Shown here: positions 1 through 9,842 of the stretch, piece after piece
How positions within the stretch are numbered: position 1 is the stretch's first letter
How the letters are laid out: the number at the start of each line of letters is the position of its first letter
Assembly: GCF_020151015.1 (NCBI RefSeq)
Contig: NZ_CP083746.1
Coordinates: 4,307,001-4,371,000 of the forward strand
Reading direction: 5' to 3'
Source of the DNA: Pseudomonas sp. p1(2021b)
Lineage (GTDB): Bacteria; Pseudomonadota; Gammaproteobacteria; Pseudomonadales; Pseudomonadaceae
DNA: 64,000 nucleotides
Translations under genes and position numbers: made by a program
The notes under the pieces: model-generated
The model's database searches: none
The model's input: the letters and a program-made list of their open reading frames with translations, nothing else
Told to the model about the DNA's origin: nothing

Positions 1-1
1 G

Positions 2-352
2 AGCAAGAACCTGCTGATCGACTGGCGATTGGGCGAACGCCATTTCATGCGGCACCTGATCGATGGCGACCTGGCCGCCAACAATGGCGGCTGGCAGTGG
101 AGCGCCTCCACCGGGACCGATGCGGTGCCGTACTTCCGGCTCTTCAACCCGATCAGCCAGTCACGTCGCTTCGACCCACAGGGGCAGTTCATCCGCCATT
201 GGCTGCCGGAGCTGCAGGGGCTGGATGACAAGACCGTTCATGAGCCCGGGGGCAGCGGCGACTTGTTCGCGGCGCCCTACCCTCGGCCGAACGTCGACTT
301 GGCCAGCAGCCGGGCGCGGGCCTTGGCGGCGTTTCAGGCCCTTAAAGGTTGA
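2..352 (+). CDS. phrB: Deoxyribodipyrimidine photolyase, C-terminal part (5' end outside window)
   Basis: This is the last 116 codons of a CPD photolyase, the flavoprotein that uses light to split cyclobutane pyrimidine dimers in DNA. The reading frame is open from base 2 and ends at TGA 350-352. The visible part holds the FAD- and DNA-binding C-terminal signature: NNGGWQWSASTGTDA followed by PYFRLFNP, which carries the conserved Trp of the electron-transfer path. Only the N-terminal antenna domain and most of the FAD fold are missing, because they lie upstream of the window. The gene converges on murI, and a REP pair lies between the two stops. The family call is secure. Photolyase rather than cryptochrome is inferred from the bacterial class I motif. 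Confidence 0.93.
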   Translation, partial: SKNLLIDWRLGERHFMRHLIDGDLAANNGGWQWSASTGTDAVPYFRLFNPISQSRRFDPQGQFIRHWLPELQGLDDKTVHEPGGSGDLFAAPYPRPNVDLASSRARALAAFQALKG

Positions 353-356
353 GCCG

Positions 357-458
357 GGGGCGCTGCGCGCCCCTTTCGCGGCACAAGGCCGCTTACAGGA
401 ACAACACCGACCTGTGTAGGAGCGGCCTTGTGCCGCGAAAGGGCTGCACAGCAGCCCC
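357..458. repeat. REP pair, GGCCTTGTGCC type, between phrB and murI
   Basis: Two inverted copies of the core TGTAGGAGCGGCCTTGTGCC are separated by about 20 bases. They are flanked by GGGGCGC/GCGCCCC and GGGCTG/CAGCCC stems. One copy has a base change (GCTTACAG for GCTCCTACAG). It sits between two convergent stop codons, the usual place for Pseudomonas REP elements, and may limit read-through. Confidence 0.85.
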
Positions 459-460
459 AT

Positions 461-1258
461 TCACAGCGGGAAAGAATGAACCGAGACGTCCCCACCCCAG
501 AGCAGCGGCAGCACCTTGCCCAACGATTGTGGCTGGGCACTGGTCCAGAATACGGCCCCCCGCGCAGGCCCTTCGGCCAGCAGGTCCCGTGCGACCAACA
601 GGCGCTGCAACTGCCGCGCGACGGCGGCGCCGGTATCGATGATCGCCACGTCCGAGGGCACCATCTGCGCCAGCAGCGGGCGCAGGAAGGGGTAGTGGGT
701 GCAGCCGAGGATGACGGTATCGCAGCCGGCCGCCAGCAACGGCTGCACATAACCCAGCAGCAGTTGGCGCAGCTCGGGGCTGTCGAGGTCCCCGGCCTCG
801 ATGCGTTCGACCAGACCAGGACACGGCTGTGTCACTACCTGCACGTCATTGGCGAAACGATCGAGCAAGGCCGCGAACTTGGCACTCTGCAAGGTGCCGG
901 TGGTGGCCAGGACACCAACCACGCCCGAGCGGGTCGCCGCCGCCGCCGGCTTGACCGCAGGCTCCATGCCCACCAGGGGCCAGTCCGGATACAGCTCACG
1001 CAGGTCGGCGACCGCGGCCACCGTAGCGGTGTTGCAGGCCAGCACCATGGCCTTGGCGCCCTGCTCGCGGAAGAACCCGGCGATGTGGCGCAGGCGTTGG
1101 CGGATGTAGTCCGGGGATTTCTCACCATAGGGCACATGGCCGCTGTCGGCGACATATAGCAGCGACTCGCTGGGCAGCAGGCGCTGGATCTCGGCAAGCA
1201 CCGACAGGCCGCCGACCCCCGAGTCCATCACGCCGATCGGCGCCGAACGCTCAGCCAT
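461..1258 (-). CDS. murI: Glutamate racemase
   Basis: MurI makes D-glutamate from L-glutamate for peptidoglycan precursors, in the cytoplasm, without a cofactor. The 265-residue protein has the family landmarks: D12-S13 in MDSGVGG near the N-terminus, catalytic Cys75 in LACNTATVA and catalytic Cys186 in ILGCTHYP. The chosen ATG at 1258 gives a normal length and puts the DSGVGG motif at residue 12. The open frame extends upstream to 1330, but that stretch lies inside moeB and looks unrelated. The start overlaps the moeB stop by 8 bases, so the two are very probably translationally coupled. It is the last gene of the hemA-prfA-prmC-moeB-murI operon. Confidence 0.96.
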   Translation of the reverse strand: MAERSAPIGVMDSGVGGLSVLAEIQRLLPSESLLYVADSGHVPYGEKSPDYIRQRLRHIAGFFREQGAKAMVLACNTATVAAVADLRELYPDWPLVGMEPAVKPAAAATRSGVVGVLATTGTLQSAKFAALLDRFANDVQVVTQPCPGLVERIEAGDLDSPELRQLLLGYVQPLLAAGCDTVILGCTHYPFLRPLLAQMVPSDVAIIDTGAAVARQLQRLLVARDLLAEGPARGAVFWTSAQPQSLGKVLPLLWGGDVSVHSFPL

Positions 1259-2006
1259 GCCGGCTGCCACACACAGGGCACGCCGGGTCGCGCTTGACGC
1301 GCAGTTCGCGCATGCGCGTGCCGAGGGCATCGATCAGCAGCAGGCGGCCGACCAGCGGGTCACCGAAACCGGCCAGCAACTTCATTGCCTCCAGGGCCTG
1401 GAGGCTGCCGACCAGGCCAACCAACGGCCCGAGCACGCCGGCCTCGCTGCAGGTCAGCTCGGCGTCGCTGCCATGGCCATAGAGGCAGTGGTAGCACGGG
1501 CTGTAGTCACGACGTGGGTCGAACACCGACAACTGCCCCTCCAGGCGAATCGCCGCACCACTGACCAACGGCTTGCCGGCCGCGACACACGCGGCGTTGA
1601 CCGCCTCGCGGGTGGAGAAGTTGTCGGAGCAGTCCAGCACCACATCGACCGCCGCCACGGCCGCGGCGAGAGAGTCTTCGTCCAGTGCCTGACGATGGGC
1701 GACCAGGCCGATCTCGGGGTTGATCGCCTGCAGGCGCTTGAGCGCCGAGTCGACCTTGCTCATGCCCACGCTGTCGCTGTCATGGATGACCTGGCGCTGC
1801 AGGTTGGTCAGGTCGACGGTATCGAAGTCGGCCAGGTGCAGCTCGCCCACCCCGGCAGCGGCAAGGTACAAGGCCACCGGCGAGCCGAGCCCACCCAGGC
1901 CGACCACCAGCGCCTTGCTGCGCTTGAGCCGCAACTGGCCGTCGATATCCACTTGGGCCAGCAGGATCTGCCGGCTGTAGCGCAACAGTTCCTGATCACT
2001 CAACAT
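1251..2006 (-). CDS. moeB: Molybdopterin-synthase adenylyltransferase (ThiF/MoeB family)
   Basis: MoeB adenylates the C-terminal Gly-Gly of MoaD so that it can be charged with sulphur for molybdopterin synthesis. The 251-residue protein has the Rossmann nucleotide loop GLGGLGSP at residues 36-43 and the acidic segment ending [12 protein letters not shown]. It has Cys186 in LTCSEAG and four zinc ligands in two pairs (C171/C174 and C243/C246). There is no rhodanese domain, so this is the short MoeB form rather than a MoeZ type. It overlaps prmC by 7 bases and murI by 8. A role as ThiF for thiamine cannot be excluded from sequence, but the place after prmC is the standard moeB position in Pseudomonas. 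Confidence 0.92.
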   Translation of the reverse strand: MLSDQELLRYSRQILLAQVDIDGQLRLKRSKALVVGLGGLGSPVALYLAAAGVGELHLADFDTVDLTNLQRQVIHDSDSVGMSKVDSALKRLQAINPEIGLVAHRQALDEDSLAAAVAAVDVVLDCSDNFSTREAVNAACVAAGKPLVSGAAIRLEGQLSVFDPRRDYSPCYHCLYGHGSDAELTCSEAGVLGPLVGLVGSLQALEAMKLLAGFGDPLVGRLLLIDALGTRMRELRVKRDPACPVCGSRHG

Positions 2007-2830
2007 GGCAGTCGCCCCATGGAAATGCGTTCGTGGTCGGCCAGGTCGCGCTGGCTGGCCACCTCGACGAAGCCGTGGCTGGCCAGCAGTTCGCGCACCG
2101 CCGGGGCCTGATCGTAGCCGTGCTCGAGCAGCAGCCAGCCACCGGGCAGCAGGTGCTCGGGCGCCTGGGCGATGATCACGCGCAGGTCGTCCAGGCCATC
2201 GGTGCCGGCCACCAATGCGCTGCTGGGCTCGAAACGTACATCGCCGGCCACCAGGTGCGGGTCATCTGCCGCGATATAGGGCGGGTTGCTGAGGATCAGG
2301 TCGAAGCGCTCGCCGGCCACGGCGCCGTACCAGTCGCTCAGGCGCACCTGGGCATTACCCAGGCCAAGGCGCTCACGGTTGCGCTCGGCCAGGGCCACGG
2401 CCTCCGGGACGCGGTCCAGTGCCGTGACCTGCCAGGCCGGGCATTCGCTTGCCAGGGCCAGGGCAATGGCGCCGGTGCCGGTCCCCAGGTCGAGCACGCG
2501 CGCAGGGCGGGGCGGCACCCGGGCCAGGGCGGCTTCCACCAGCAGCTCGGTTTCCGGGCGTGGAATCAACGTGTGCGGCGCCACCTCCAGGTCCAGCTTC
2601 CAGAACCCTTGCTGGCCGAGGATATAGGCCACCGGCTCACCGGCTCGGCGGCGGGCCAGGTAGCCGGCGAACGTCTCGGCCGCTTCGCTGCCGACGATGC
2701 GCTCGGGCCAGGTGTGCAGGTAGCTGCGCGACTTGCCCAAGGCCGCAGCGAGCAGCAGCTCGGCATCCAGTCGGGCGGTCGGGGAATCCGGCAGCTGCGC
2801 GTTGCGCAGCAGGCTGGCGATGATGGTCAT
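2000..2830 (-). CDS. prmC: Peptide chain release factor N5-glutamine methyltransferase
   Basis: PrmC (HemK) methylates the Gln of the GGQ motif of release factors RF1 and RF2 and thereby raises termination efficiency. The 276-residue protein has an N-terminal helical domain (about 1-90). A SAM-binding Rossmann fold follows, with DLGTGTGA at 114-121 and the catalytic NPPY at 182-185. The length is normal for the family. The gene starts one base before the prfA stop, so the enzyme is encoded next to its substrate, as in many proteobacteria. The start at 2830 follows directly from this junction. Confidence 0.96.
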   Translation of the reverse strand: MTIIASLLRNAQLPDSPTARLDAELLLAAALGKSRSYLHTWPERIVGSEAAETFAGYLARRRAGEPVAYILGQQGFWKLDLEVAPHTLIPRPETELLVEAALARVPPRPARVLDLGTGTGAIALALASECPAWQVTALDRVPEAVALAERNRERLGLGNAQVRLSDWYGAVAGERFDLILSNPPYIAADDPHLVAGDVRFEPSSALVAGTDGLDDLRVIIAQAPEHLLPGGWLLLEHGYDQAPAVRELLASHGFVEVASQRDLADHERISMGRLPC

Positions 2831-3913
2831 TCAATCCCCCAGGGCGGCCAGCTGGTCGGCCTGGTACTCGGCCAGCAGGGGCTCGATCACGGCATCGACA
2901 CCGCCGGCCAGGATATCGTCGAGCGAATACAGGGTCAGGTTGATGCGGTGATCGGTCACCCGGCCCTGTGGATAATTGTAGGTGCGGATACGCTCGGAGC
3001 GGTCGCCCGAGCCCACCAGCAGCTTGCGCTCGCTGGCGATGGCGTTCTGTGCAGCACTGGTCTGCATGTCGTTGAGCTTGGCCGACAACCACGACATGGC
3101 CCGGGCGCGGTTCTTGTGCTGGGAACGTTCCTCCTGGCACTCGACCACGATCCCGGTGGGCAAGTGGGTGATGCGGATCGCCGAATCGGTCTTGTTGACG
3201 TGCTGGCCACCGGCACCGGAGGCACGGTAGGTGTCGATCCGCAGGTCGGCCGGGTTGATCTCGATGGCGACCTGCTCATCCGGCTCGGGCAGCACGGCCA
3301 CGGTGCAGGCGGAGGTGTGGATACGGCCTTGGGATTCGGTCTCCGGCACCCGCTGCACGCGGTGCGCGCCAGACTCGAACTTGAGCTTGCCATACACGTT
3401 CTCGCCCTCGACCCGGGCGATGATTTCCTTGTAGCCGCCGTGCTCGCCTTCGTTCTCGGAGAGAATTTCCAGGCGCCAGCCACGCTTCTCGGCATAGCGC
3501 GAATACATGCGGAACAGGTCGCCGGAGAAAATCGCCGCCTCGTCACCGCCGGTGCCGGCACGGATTTCCAGGAACACGTTGCGACCGTCGTTGGGGTCCT
3601 TGGGCAGCAGCATGCGCTGCAGTTGCGACTCCAGGCCGACCAGCTGTTCCTTGGCCTCGCGAACCTCCTCGACGGCCATCTCGCGCAGGTCCGGGTCGCT
3701 GTCCTTGAGCAACGCCTGGGCGCCTTCCAGGTCGTCCTGGACCTTGCGCCATTCCTTATAGGCGTCGATCACCGGCTCGACTTCGGCGTACTCGCGCGAA
3801 TAGGCGCGAAAACGGGTCTGGTCGGTGATGACTTCGGCATCGCCCAGCAGGGCGGTGAGTTCCTCGAAGCGGTCCTGGAGCGTATCCAGCTTATTGAGCA
3901 GCGACGCTTTCAT
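2831..3913 (-). CDS. prfA: Peptide chain release factor 1
   Basis: RF1 reads UAA and UAG and triggers peptide release on the ribosome. The 360-residue protein has the GGQ loop at 235-237 (AGGQHVN), the substrate of PrmC encoded just downstream. It has the anticodon-mimic tripeptide in its PET form at 190-192; the RF1 pattern is PxT. The N-terminal helical domain occupies roughly residues 1-100. No internal stop or frameshift signal is seen, unlike prfB genes. The start overlaps the hemA stop by 4 bases, so translation is probably coupled to hemA. Confidence 0.97.
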   Translation of the reverse strand: MKASLLNKLDTLQDRFEELTALLGDAEVITDQTRFRAYSREYAEVEPVIDAYKEWRKVQDDLEGAQALLKDSDPDLREMAVEEVREAKEQLVGLESQLQRMLLPKDPNDGRNVFLEIRAGTGGDEAAIFSGDLFRMYSRYAEKRGWRLEILSENEGEHGGYKEIIARVEGENVYGKLKFESGAHRVQRVPETESQGRIHTSACTVAVLPEPDEQVAIEINPADLRIDTYRASGAGGQHVNKTDSAIRITHLPTGIVVECQEERSQHKNRARAMSWLSAKLNDMQTSAAQNAIASERKLLVGSGDRSERIRTYNYPQGRVTDHRINLTLYSLDDILAGGVDAVIEPLLAEYQADQLAALGD

Positions 3914-5187
3914 TGCGGGGTCTTGTCCGTCGAGCCCTCGTTGAGGGCAAAGAGTTCCTGAGCCATGGCCAGCGCATCGAGGCGGCCTTCGGCAGAGAGC
4001 TTTTTCAGTTGCACGCTGGGCGCATGCAGGAGTTTGTTGGTCAGCCCCCGAGCCAGTTGGGCCAGTACCTCTTCGGGGTTGCCGCCATTGGCCAGCAGAC
4101 GCTGGGCCTTTTGCAATTCTTCGTCACGCAGCCGTTCGCTTTGCTGGCGATAGGCCTTGAGCACATCCACCGCCGCCAGCTCGCGCAGGCGTGCCATGAA
4201 GTCCTCGGCCCCCACCGACACCAACTCCTCCGCTGCCTGGGCAGCGCCCTGGCGGCTCTTGAGATTTTCCGCGACCACTTCGTGCAGGTCGTCGACGGTA
4301 TAGAGGTAGACGTCGTCCAGCTCGCCGACCTGCGGCTCGATATCCCGTGGTACGGCGATGTCGACCATGAAGATCGGCTTGTGCCGGCGCTGTTTCAGGG
4401 CGCTTTCCACCGCGCCCTTGCCGAGGATCGGCAGTTGGCTGGCGGTGGAGCTGATGACGATGTCGCTGTTGGCCAGCTCCTGGGGAATGTCGGACAGCAG
4501 CACCGCATGGGCACCGAACTGCTCGGCCAGGGTGCTGGCCCGTTCGAGGGTGCGGTTGGCCACGACGATCCGGCGCACGCCCTGCTCGTGCAGGTGGCGG
4601 GCAACCAGGGTGATGGTCTCGCCGGCACCGATCAGCAGTGCCTGGCTGCGCCCCAGGTCGCTGAAGATCTGCTTGGCCAGGCTGACAGCGGCGAAGGCCA
4701 CCGAAACCGGGTTTTCGCCGATGGCGGTGTCGGTGCGCACTTGCTTGGCGGCGCTGAAGGTCGCCTGGAACAGGCGCCCGAGCAGCGGGCCGATGGTACC
4801 GGCCTCGCGGGCGACAGCATAAGCGGACTTCATCTGGCCGAGGATCTGCGGCTCGCCGAGCACCAGGGAATCCAGGCCGGAGGCCACGCGCATCATGTGC
4901 TTGACGGCGTCGTGTTCCTCGTGGATGTAGGCGCTGGCGCGCAGCTCGTCGAGGCTCAGCTGGTGGTACTCGGCCAGCCATTGCAGCACGGCGTCGGCGG
5001 CCAGGTGGTCCTGTTCTATATAGAGTTCACTGCGGTTGCAGGTCGACAGGATCGCCGCCTCGCGGCTGGCGGTCAGTCGGCAGAGCTGCTGCAGGGCATC
5101 GACCAGCTGCTCTGGCGTAAACGCCACGCGCTCGCGTACGTCTACCGAGGCAGTCTTATGGTTGATACCAAGTGCAAGAAAGGCCAT
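3910..5187 (-). CDS. hemA: Glutamyl-tRNA reductase
   Basis: HemA reduces glutamyl-tRNA(Glu) with NADPH to glutamate-1-semialdehyde, the first committed step of the C5 haem pathway. The 425-residue protein begins [13 protein letters not shown] and has catalytic Cys50 in [10 protein letters not shown]. An NADPH-binding Rossmann domain follows at about 180-310, and a C-terminal helical dimerisation domain comes after it. It is the first gene of the minus-strand operon. The 239-base gap to the divergent TPR lipoprotein gene must hold both promoters. In enterobacteria the enzyme is turned over according to haem supply through its N-terminus; whether that applies here is not visible. Confidence 0.97.
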   Translation of the reverse strand: MAFLALGINHKTASVDVRERVAFTPEQLVDALQQLCRLTASREAAILSTCNRSELYIEQDHLAADAVLQWLAEYHQLSLDELRASAYIHEEHDAVKHMMRVASGLDSLVLGEPQILGQMKSAYAVAREAGTIGPLLGRLFQATFSAAKQVRTDTAIGENPVSVAFAAVSLAKQIFSDLGRSQALLIGAGETITLVARHLHEQGVRRIVVANRTLERASTLAEQFGAHAVLLSDIPQELANSDIVISSTASQLPILGKGAVESALKQRRHKPIFMVDIAVPRDIEPQVGELDDVYLYTVDDLHEVVAENLKSRQGAAQAAEELVSVGAEDFMARLRELAAVDVLKAYRQQSERLRDEELQKAQRLLANGGNPEEVLAQLARGLTNKLLHAPSVQLKKLSAEGRLDALAMAQELFALNEGSTDKTPQ

Positions 5188-5426
5188 GCAAGGTCGCTGG
5201 TTGTGACGAGAAGCCGATAATTGTCCTACTTCGCAGGTTCCAGAACAACCACCGTTCGCTATTGTCGCGATAGCAAGGGTGTATGCCTGGGGCTGCGTTC
5301 ATGAGGACAGCTATCGTGGAACCCTGCTCCCCCCAAAAGGTCGCAGTTAACCAGACACCGCACTGGTGGGTTTGCCCTCGCGCTTGTGTCATCATGCTCC
5401 GACCGCCGGTATCCAAAGCCTCCTTT

Positions 5427-7154
5427 ATGAACAAGTCCTACGCATTGCTGCTTGCCCTTGCCCTGCTCCAGGGTTGCCAAAGCCTGGCCCCGCAGAACAA
5501 CGAGGCCGAGTCGCCCGTGGCCGAGGCCGGCAAGGACGAACCACAAAAGCCCGTGGTGTATGGATCGTTCAAGCAGGAAACCCTGTACAGCCTGCTGGTG
5601 GCCGAACTTGCCGGCCAACGCAACCGCTTCGACATCGCCCTGGCCAACTATGTCGACCAGGCCGAGAAGACCCAGGACCCGGCGGTCTCCGAGCGGGCCT
5701 ACCGCATCGCCGAGTACCTGGGCGCCGACGAGCCGTCCCTGGACACCGCCCTGATCTGGGCCCGTAACGATACACAGAACCTCGACGCGCAACGCGCCGC
5801 CGCCATCCAGCTGGCCCGCGCCGGGCGCTACGACGAATCCATGACCTACATGGAGAAAGTCCTCCAGGGCAAAGGCGACACCCATTTCGACTTCCTTGCC
5901 CTGTCGGCTGCAGAAACCGACCAGAACACCCGCGATGGCTTGCTGCAAAGCTTCGACCGCCTGCTGGTCAAACACCCGGACAACGGCCAGCTGGTGTTCG
6001 GCAAGGCCCTGCTGCTCAACCAGGACGGCAAGCCCCAGCAAGCCCTCGACCTGCTCGAGGCGCACCCGCCACAAAATGGCGAAGTGGCCCCGGTGCTGCT
6101 GCGCGCACGCCTGCTGCAGGCGCTGGACCGTGGTCCGGAAGCCCTGCCGCTGCTGCGCGGGGCAATACGCGACAACCCCGACGACAAGCGCCTGCGCCTG
6201 ACCTATGCCCGTACCCTGGTCGAACAGGACCGCATGGCCGATGCCAAGGCCGAGTTCGAAAGCCTGCTGCAGCAGTACCCCGAGGATGACGAGCTGCGCT
6301 ATTCGCTCGCCCTGGTGTGCATGGAGAACAAAAGCTGGGACGAAGCCGAAGGCTACCTGCAGGAACTGGTCGAGCGCGACAGCAATGTCGACGCCGCGCA
6401 CCTGAACCTGGGCCGCATCCGCGAAGAGCGCAGCGACCCCGAGGCGGCGCTGCGCGAATACGCCCTGGTCGGCCCGGGCCCCGACTACCTGCCGGCACAG
6501 CTGCGCCAGGCCGACATCCTCATCGCCAACGGCCGTGCCACCGAGGCCTCGCGCCTGCTCGCCGAGGCTCGCGAAGCCCAGCCCGACTACGCCATCCAGC
6601 TGTACCTGATCGAAGCCGAGAGCTACGGCAACAACAGCAAGGACGCCCAGGCCGAGCAAGTCCTGGCCCAGGCCATCAAGCGCTATCCGGACGACCTCAA
6701 CCTGCTCTACACCCGCGCCATGCTGGCCGAGAAACGTGACGACCTGCCGCAGATGGAAAAGGACCTGCGGGCCATCATCGAGCGCGAGCCGGAGAACGCC
6801 ATGGCCCTGAATGCCCTCGGCTATACCCTGGCCGACCGTACCACCCGCTACACCGAAGCCAAGGCGCTGATCGAAAAAGCCCACCAGCTCACCCCGGATG
6901 ACCCGGCAGTGCTCGACAGCCTGGGCTGGGTGAACTACCGCCTGGGCAACCTCGACGAGGCCGAACGCCTGCTGCGCCAGGCCCTGGAACGCTTCCCTGA
7001 CCATGAAGTGGCCGCCCACCTGGGCGAAGTCCTCTGGGCCAACGGCAAGCGCCGTGAAGCCCGACAGGTCTGGGCCAAAGCCTTCGAAGGCCAGCCCGAC
7101 AGCCCCATCCTGCGCAAGACCCTCCTGCGCCTGACCGGATCAGAGACCCTGTAG
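5427..7154 (+). CDS. Tetratricopeptide-repeat outer-membrane lipoprotein
   Basis: This is a 575-residue lipoprotein built almost entirely of TPR-like helical repeats. The ATG at 5427 is chosen because it gives a clean lipoprotein signal: Lys at position 3, a hydrophobic stretch, then the lipobox LLQGC. The frame is open back to 5283, but that extension would bury the signal. No clear Shine-Dalgarno precedes 5427. The sequence then shows 34-residue repeats with typical A/L/Y/A spacing to the end, strongest at about 430-560. It lies three bases before lolB, in the order TPR-lolB-ispE that is conserved in Pseudomonas. This suggests a scaffold role in envelope or lipoprotein assembly, but the exact function is not known to me. 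Confidence 0.88.
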   Translation: MNKSYALLLALALLQGCQSLAPQNNEAESPVAEAGKDEPQKPVVYGSFKQETLYSLLVAELAGQRNRFDIALANYVDQAEKTQDPAVSERAYRIAEYLGADEPSLDTALIWARNDTQNLDAQRAAAIQLARAGRYDESMTYMEKVLQGKGDTHFDFLALSAAETDQNTRDGLLQSFDRLLVKHPDNGQLVFGKALLLNQDGKPQQALDLLEAHPPQNGEVAPVLLRARLLQALDRGPEALPLLRGAIRDNPDDKRLRLTYARTLVEQDRMADAKAEFESLLQQYPEDDELRYSLALVCMENKSWDEAEGYLQELVERDSNVDAAHLNLGRIREERSDPEAALREYALVGPGPDYLPAQLRQADILIANGRATEASRLLAEAREAQPDYAIQLYLIEAESYGNNSKDAQAEQVLAQAIKRYPDDLNLLYTRAMLAEKRDDLPQMEKDLRAIIEREPENAMALNALGYTLADRTTRYTEAKALIEKAHQLTPDDPAVLDSLGWVNYRLGNLDEAERLLRQALERFPDHEVAAHLGEVLWANGKRREARQVWAKAFEGQPDSPILRKTLLRLTGSETL

Positions 7155-7157
7155 ATC

Positions 7158-7775
7158 ATGTTTTTGCGTCATTGCATCACCTTCACCCTGATCGCCCTGC
7201 TCGCCGGCTGCGCCGGCTTCACAAGCCGCGAAGCCCTGCAAGGCCAAGGCGACCCGCAGCAGTGGCGTGCCCACAAAGCGCAGTTGAGCACCCTCGACGG
7301 CTGGCAGATCAACGGCAAGGTCGGTATCCGCGCACCGCGTGACTCCGGCAGCGGCACCCTGTTCTGGCTGCAACGCCAGGACTACTACGACATTCGCCTG
7401 GCCGGCCCCCTGGGCCGTGGCGCCGCCCGCCTGACCGGGCGCCCCGGCGGCGTGGTGCTGGAAGTGGCCAACCAAGGCCGCTACGAAGCGCCAAGCCCCG
7501 AAGCCCTGCTCGAAGAGCAGCTGGGCTGGCAGCTACCGGTCTCGCACCTGGTGTGGTGGGTCCGCGGCCTGCCCGCGCCCGACAGCAAGAGCCAATTGAC
7601 CCTGGACAGCGACAGCCGCCTGGCCAGCCTGAGCCAGGACGGCTGGCAGGTGCAATACCTGAGCTACACCCAGCAGAACGGCTATTGGCTGCCCGAGCGC
7701 CTGAAGCTGCATGGCCAGGACCTGGACGTCACCCTGGTGGTCAAGGACTGGCAACCCCGCCAGCTGGGGCATTGA
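7158..7775 (+). CDS. lolB: Outer-membrane lipoprotein receptor LolB
   Basis: LolB receives lipoproteins from periplasmic LolA and inserts them into the outer membrane; it is itself a lipoprotein. The 205-residue product has a signal peptide with the lipobox LLAGC at about residues 15-19. It has the family pattern [10 protein letters not shown] near residue 50 and ends in a beta-rich domain of the expected size. It follows the TPR lipoprotein gene by 3 bases and precedes ispE by 2, so the three genes form one transcriptional unit. The lolB-ispE pairing is typical of gamma-proteobacteria and supports the call. Confidence 0.94.
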   Translation: MFLRHCITFTLIALLAGCAGFTSREALQGQGDPQQWRAHKAQLSTLDGWQINGKVGIRAPRDSGSGTLFWLQRQDYYDIRLAGPLGRGAARLTGRPGGVVLEVANQGRYEAPSPEALLEEQLGWQLPVSHLVWWVRGLPAPDSKSQLTLDSDSRLASLSQDGWQVQYLSYTQQNGYWLPERLKLHGQDLDVTLVVKDWQPRQLGH

Positions 7776-7777
7776 CC

Positions 7778-8638
7778 ATGGCCACGCTCACCCTGCCCGC
7801 CCCGGCCAAGCTCAACCTGTGGCTGCACATCACCGGCCGACGCCCGGATGGCTACCACGAGCTGGAAACCGTGTTCCAGTTCCTCGACCACGGCGATGAG
7901 CTCAGCTTCGCCCTGCGTGATGATGGCCAGATCCACCTGCACACCGAGATCGAAGCAGTCCCCCATGACAGCAACCTGATCGTGCGCGCAGCCCGCATGC
8001 TCAAGGCGCAATCCGGCACCTCGCTGGGCGCCGACATCTGGCTCGACAAGGTCCTGCCCATGGGCGGCGGCATCGGTGGCGGCAGCTCCGATGCCGCCAC
8101 CACCCTGCTGGCGCTGGCGCACCTGTGGCAGTTGGACTGGGACGAAGACCGCCTGGCCGCCCTGGGCCTTGCCCTTGGCGCCGATGTGCCGGTGTTCGTG
8201 CGTGGCCATGCCGCCTTCGCCCAGGGTGTGGGCGAGCAACTGACCCCGGTCGACCCCGAAGAGCCCTGGTACGTCGTGCTGGTGCCGCAAGTGTCTGTCA
8301 GCACAGCGGAAATTTTTTCGCATCCAGAGTTGACACGTGATTCCCTCCCCCTTAAGATGCGCCCCGTTCCCGAGGGAAACAGTCGAAATGACTGCCAACC
8401 GGTAGTTGAGCAACGTTATCCAGAAGTTCGCAACGCATTGAATTCACTGGGTAAATATACGGAAGCTCGAATGACCGGCACTGGAAGTTGTGTGTTTGGG
8501 GCCTTCCCAAGCAAAGCCGAAGCTGATAAAGTTCTGGCCCTTCTTTCAGAGACCCAAACAGGGTTTGTGGCAAAGGGAAGCAATGTTTCGATGTTGCATC
8601 GCAAGCTGCAAAGTCTGATCAAGAAGTCGAGTGCCTAG
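7778..8638 (+). CDS. ispE: 4-diphosphocytidyl-2-C-methyl-D-erythritol kinase
   Basis: IspE phosphorylates CDP-ME with ATP in the non-mevalonate isoprenoid pathway. The 286-residue GHMP kinase has the N-terminal [10 protein letters not shown] segment. Its glycine-rich ATP loop, [14 protein letters not shown], is at about 94-107. The ATG at 7778 follows the lolB stop by two bases. From about 8300 the gene becomes unusually A/T-rich for its neighbours, with an ATTTTTTC run and non-preferred codons. That stretch holds a near-consensus promoter (8330-8358) pointing at tRNA-Gln and prs, so the coding sequence there seems to be shaped by a second job. Confidence 0.96.
   Translation: MATLTLPAPAKLNLWLHITGRRPDGYHELETVFQFLDHGDELSFALRDDGQIHLHTEIEAVPHDSNLIVRAARMLKAQSGTSLGADIWLDKVLPMGGGIGGGSSDAATTLLALAHLWQLDWDEDRLAALGLALGADVPVFVRGHAAFAQGVGEQLTPVDPEEPWYVVLVPQVSVSTAEIFSHPELTRDSLPLKMRPVPEGNSRNDCQPVVEQRYPEVRNALNSLGKYTEARMTGTGSCVFGAFPSKAEADKVLALLSETQTGFVAKGSNVSMLHRKLQSLIKKSSA
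8330..8358 (+). promoter_or_regulatory. Sigma-70 promoter inside ispE, for tRNA-Gln and prs
   Basis: A perfect -35 TTGACA at 8330-8335 and a -10 TAAGAT at 8353-8358 are separated by exactly 17 bases. The -10 differs from TATAAT at two positions. An A/T-rich stretch lies just upstream (AATTTTTTCG). The tRNA-Gln 5' end is about 295 bases downstream, so a leader would overlap the last third of ispE. The boxes are direct observation; activity is inferred. Confidence 0.75.
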
Positions 8639-8657
8639 CGCTCGCAGCAACAGATAC

Positions 8658-8732
8658 AGGGGCGTCGCCAAGCGGTAAGGCAGCAGGTTTTGATCCTGCC
8701 ATGCGTTGGTTCGAATCCAGCCGCCCCTGCCA
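8658..8732 (+). tRNA. tRNA-Gln (anticodon TTG)
   Basis: This is a 75-nt cloverleaf with an encoded CCA. The acceptor stem AGGGGCG (8658-8664) pairs with CGCCCCT (8722-8728), followed by discriminator G and CCA to 8732. The anticodon stem GCAGG/CCTGC encloses the loop TTTTGAT, with anticodon TTG at 8690-8692. The T-arm contains GGTTCGAATCC. It lies 19 bases after the ispE stop and 47 bases before the prs start. It is therefore probably processed out of a longer ispE-prs transcript; no terminator follows it. Confidence 0.97.
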
Positions 8733-8779
8733 TTTTCCTTATACTCATCCAGGTTACCCTCAGCCTTCAGGTACTGCGC

Positions 8780-9721
8780 GTGTCCAAGATGATGGTCTTC
8801 ACGGGGAATGCCAACCCCGATCTGGCTCGGCGTGTCGTACGTCAGCTGCATATTCCACTGGGTGATGTTTCTGTCGGTAAATTCTCCGACGGCGAAATCA
8901 GTGCTGAGATCAATGAAAATGTTCGTGGTAAGGACGTCTTCATCATCCAGCCAACCTGTGCTCCTACCAATGACAATCTGATGGAACTGGTGGTGATGGC
9001 CGACGCCTTCCGCCGCTCCTCAGCGTCTCGAATCACCGCCGTGATTCCCTACTTCGGATACGCCCGCCAGGACCGCCGTCCGCGTTCGGCACGTGTAGCC
9101 ATCAGCGCCAAAGTCGTCGCTGACATGCTCACTGTCGTGGGTATCGACCGTGTACTCACCGTCGACCTGCACGCTGACCAGATCCAGGGCTTCTTCGATA
9201 TCCCCGTCGACAACATCTACGGCTCGCCCGTACTGGTCGACGACATCGAAGACCAGCGTTTCGAGAACCTGATGATCGTCTCCCCGGACATCGGTGGCGT
9301 GGTACGTGCGCGTGCCGTGGCCAAGTCCCTGGGCGTCGACCTCGGGATCATCGACAAACGCCGCGAAAAGGCCAACCACTCCGAGGTCATGCACATCATC
9401 GGCGACGTCGAGGGGCGCACCTGCATCCTGGTAGACGATATGGTCGATACCGCCGGCACCCTGTGCCACGCGGCCAAGGCCCTGAAAGAACATGGCGCTG
9501 CCAAGGTTTACGCCTACTGCACGCACCCTGTCCTGTCGGGTCGTGCGATCGAGAACATCGAGAAGTCGGTACTGGACGAGCTGGTGGTGACCAACACCGT
9601 CCCGCTGTCCGCCGCTGCTCAAGCCTGTGACCGTATCCGCCAGCTGGATATCGCACCGGTTGTCGCTGAGGCGGTCCGCCGCATCAGCAACGAAGAATCG
9701 ATCAGCGCGATGTTCCGCTAA
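8780..9721 (+). CDS. prs: Ribose-phosphate pyrophosphokinase
   Basis: Prs makes PRPP from ribose-5-phosphate and ATP for nucleotide, histidine, tryptophan and NAD synthesis. The GTG at 8780 gives 313 residues beginning [10 protein letters not shown], the normal length for Pseudomonas. ATG codons at 8789 and 8792 are alternatives. The PRPP-binding loop [12 protein letters not shown] lies at about 217-228, and the flexible ATP loop YFGYARQDR at about 92-100. A strong terminator follows directly. The gene probably depends on the promoter inside ispE and shares its transcript with tRNA-Gln. Confidence 0.97.
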   Translation: MSKMMVFTGNANPDLARRVVRQLHIPLGDVSVGKFSDGEISAEINENVRGKDVFIIQPTCAPTNDNLMELVVMADAFRRSSASRITAVIPYFGYARQDRRPRSARVAISAKVVADMLTVVGIDRVLTVDLHADQIQGFFDIPVDNIYGSPVLVDDIEDQRFENLMIVSPDIGGVVRARAVAKSLGVDLGIIDKRREKANHSEVMHIIGDVEGRTCILVDDMVDTAGTLCHAAKALKEHGAAKVYAYCTHPVLSGRAIENIEKSVLDELVVTNTVPLSAAAQACDRIRQLDIAPVVAEAVRRISNEESISAMFR

Positions 9722-9745
9722 GCGGAACACTCGCTGACGAGAAGC

Positions 9746-9784
9746 GCCCTGCCCCGACACTGGTTGTCGGGGCGGGGCTTTTTT
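9746..9784 (+). terminator. Rho-independent terminator after prs
   Basis: A 14-bp stem pairs GCCCTGCCCCGACA (9746-9759) with TGTCGGGGCGGGGC (9765-9778), with one T-G pair. The loop is CTGGT and six T follow (9779-9784). It ends the ispE/tRNA-Gln/prs transcript 25 bases after the prs stop. Confidence 0.92.
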
Positions 9785-9842
9785 GCCATCCCCGTTGGCG
9801 CTGGTCGCAAACGCCCTCGGGAGGCTATTTTGGAGAAACAAA

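Noticed and set aside
190..192. RF1 tripeptide reads PET rather than the E. coli PAT (protein residues 190-192 of prfA)
   Set aside because: The RF1 family pattern is PxT and the middle residue varies, so this is normal variation rather than a change of stop-codon reading.
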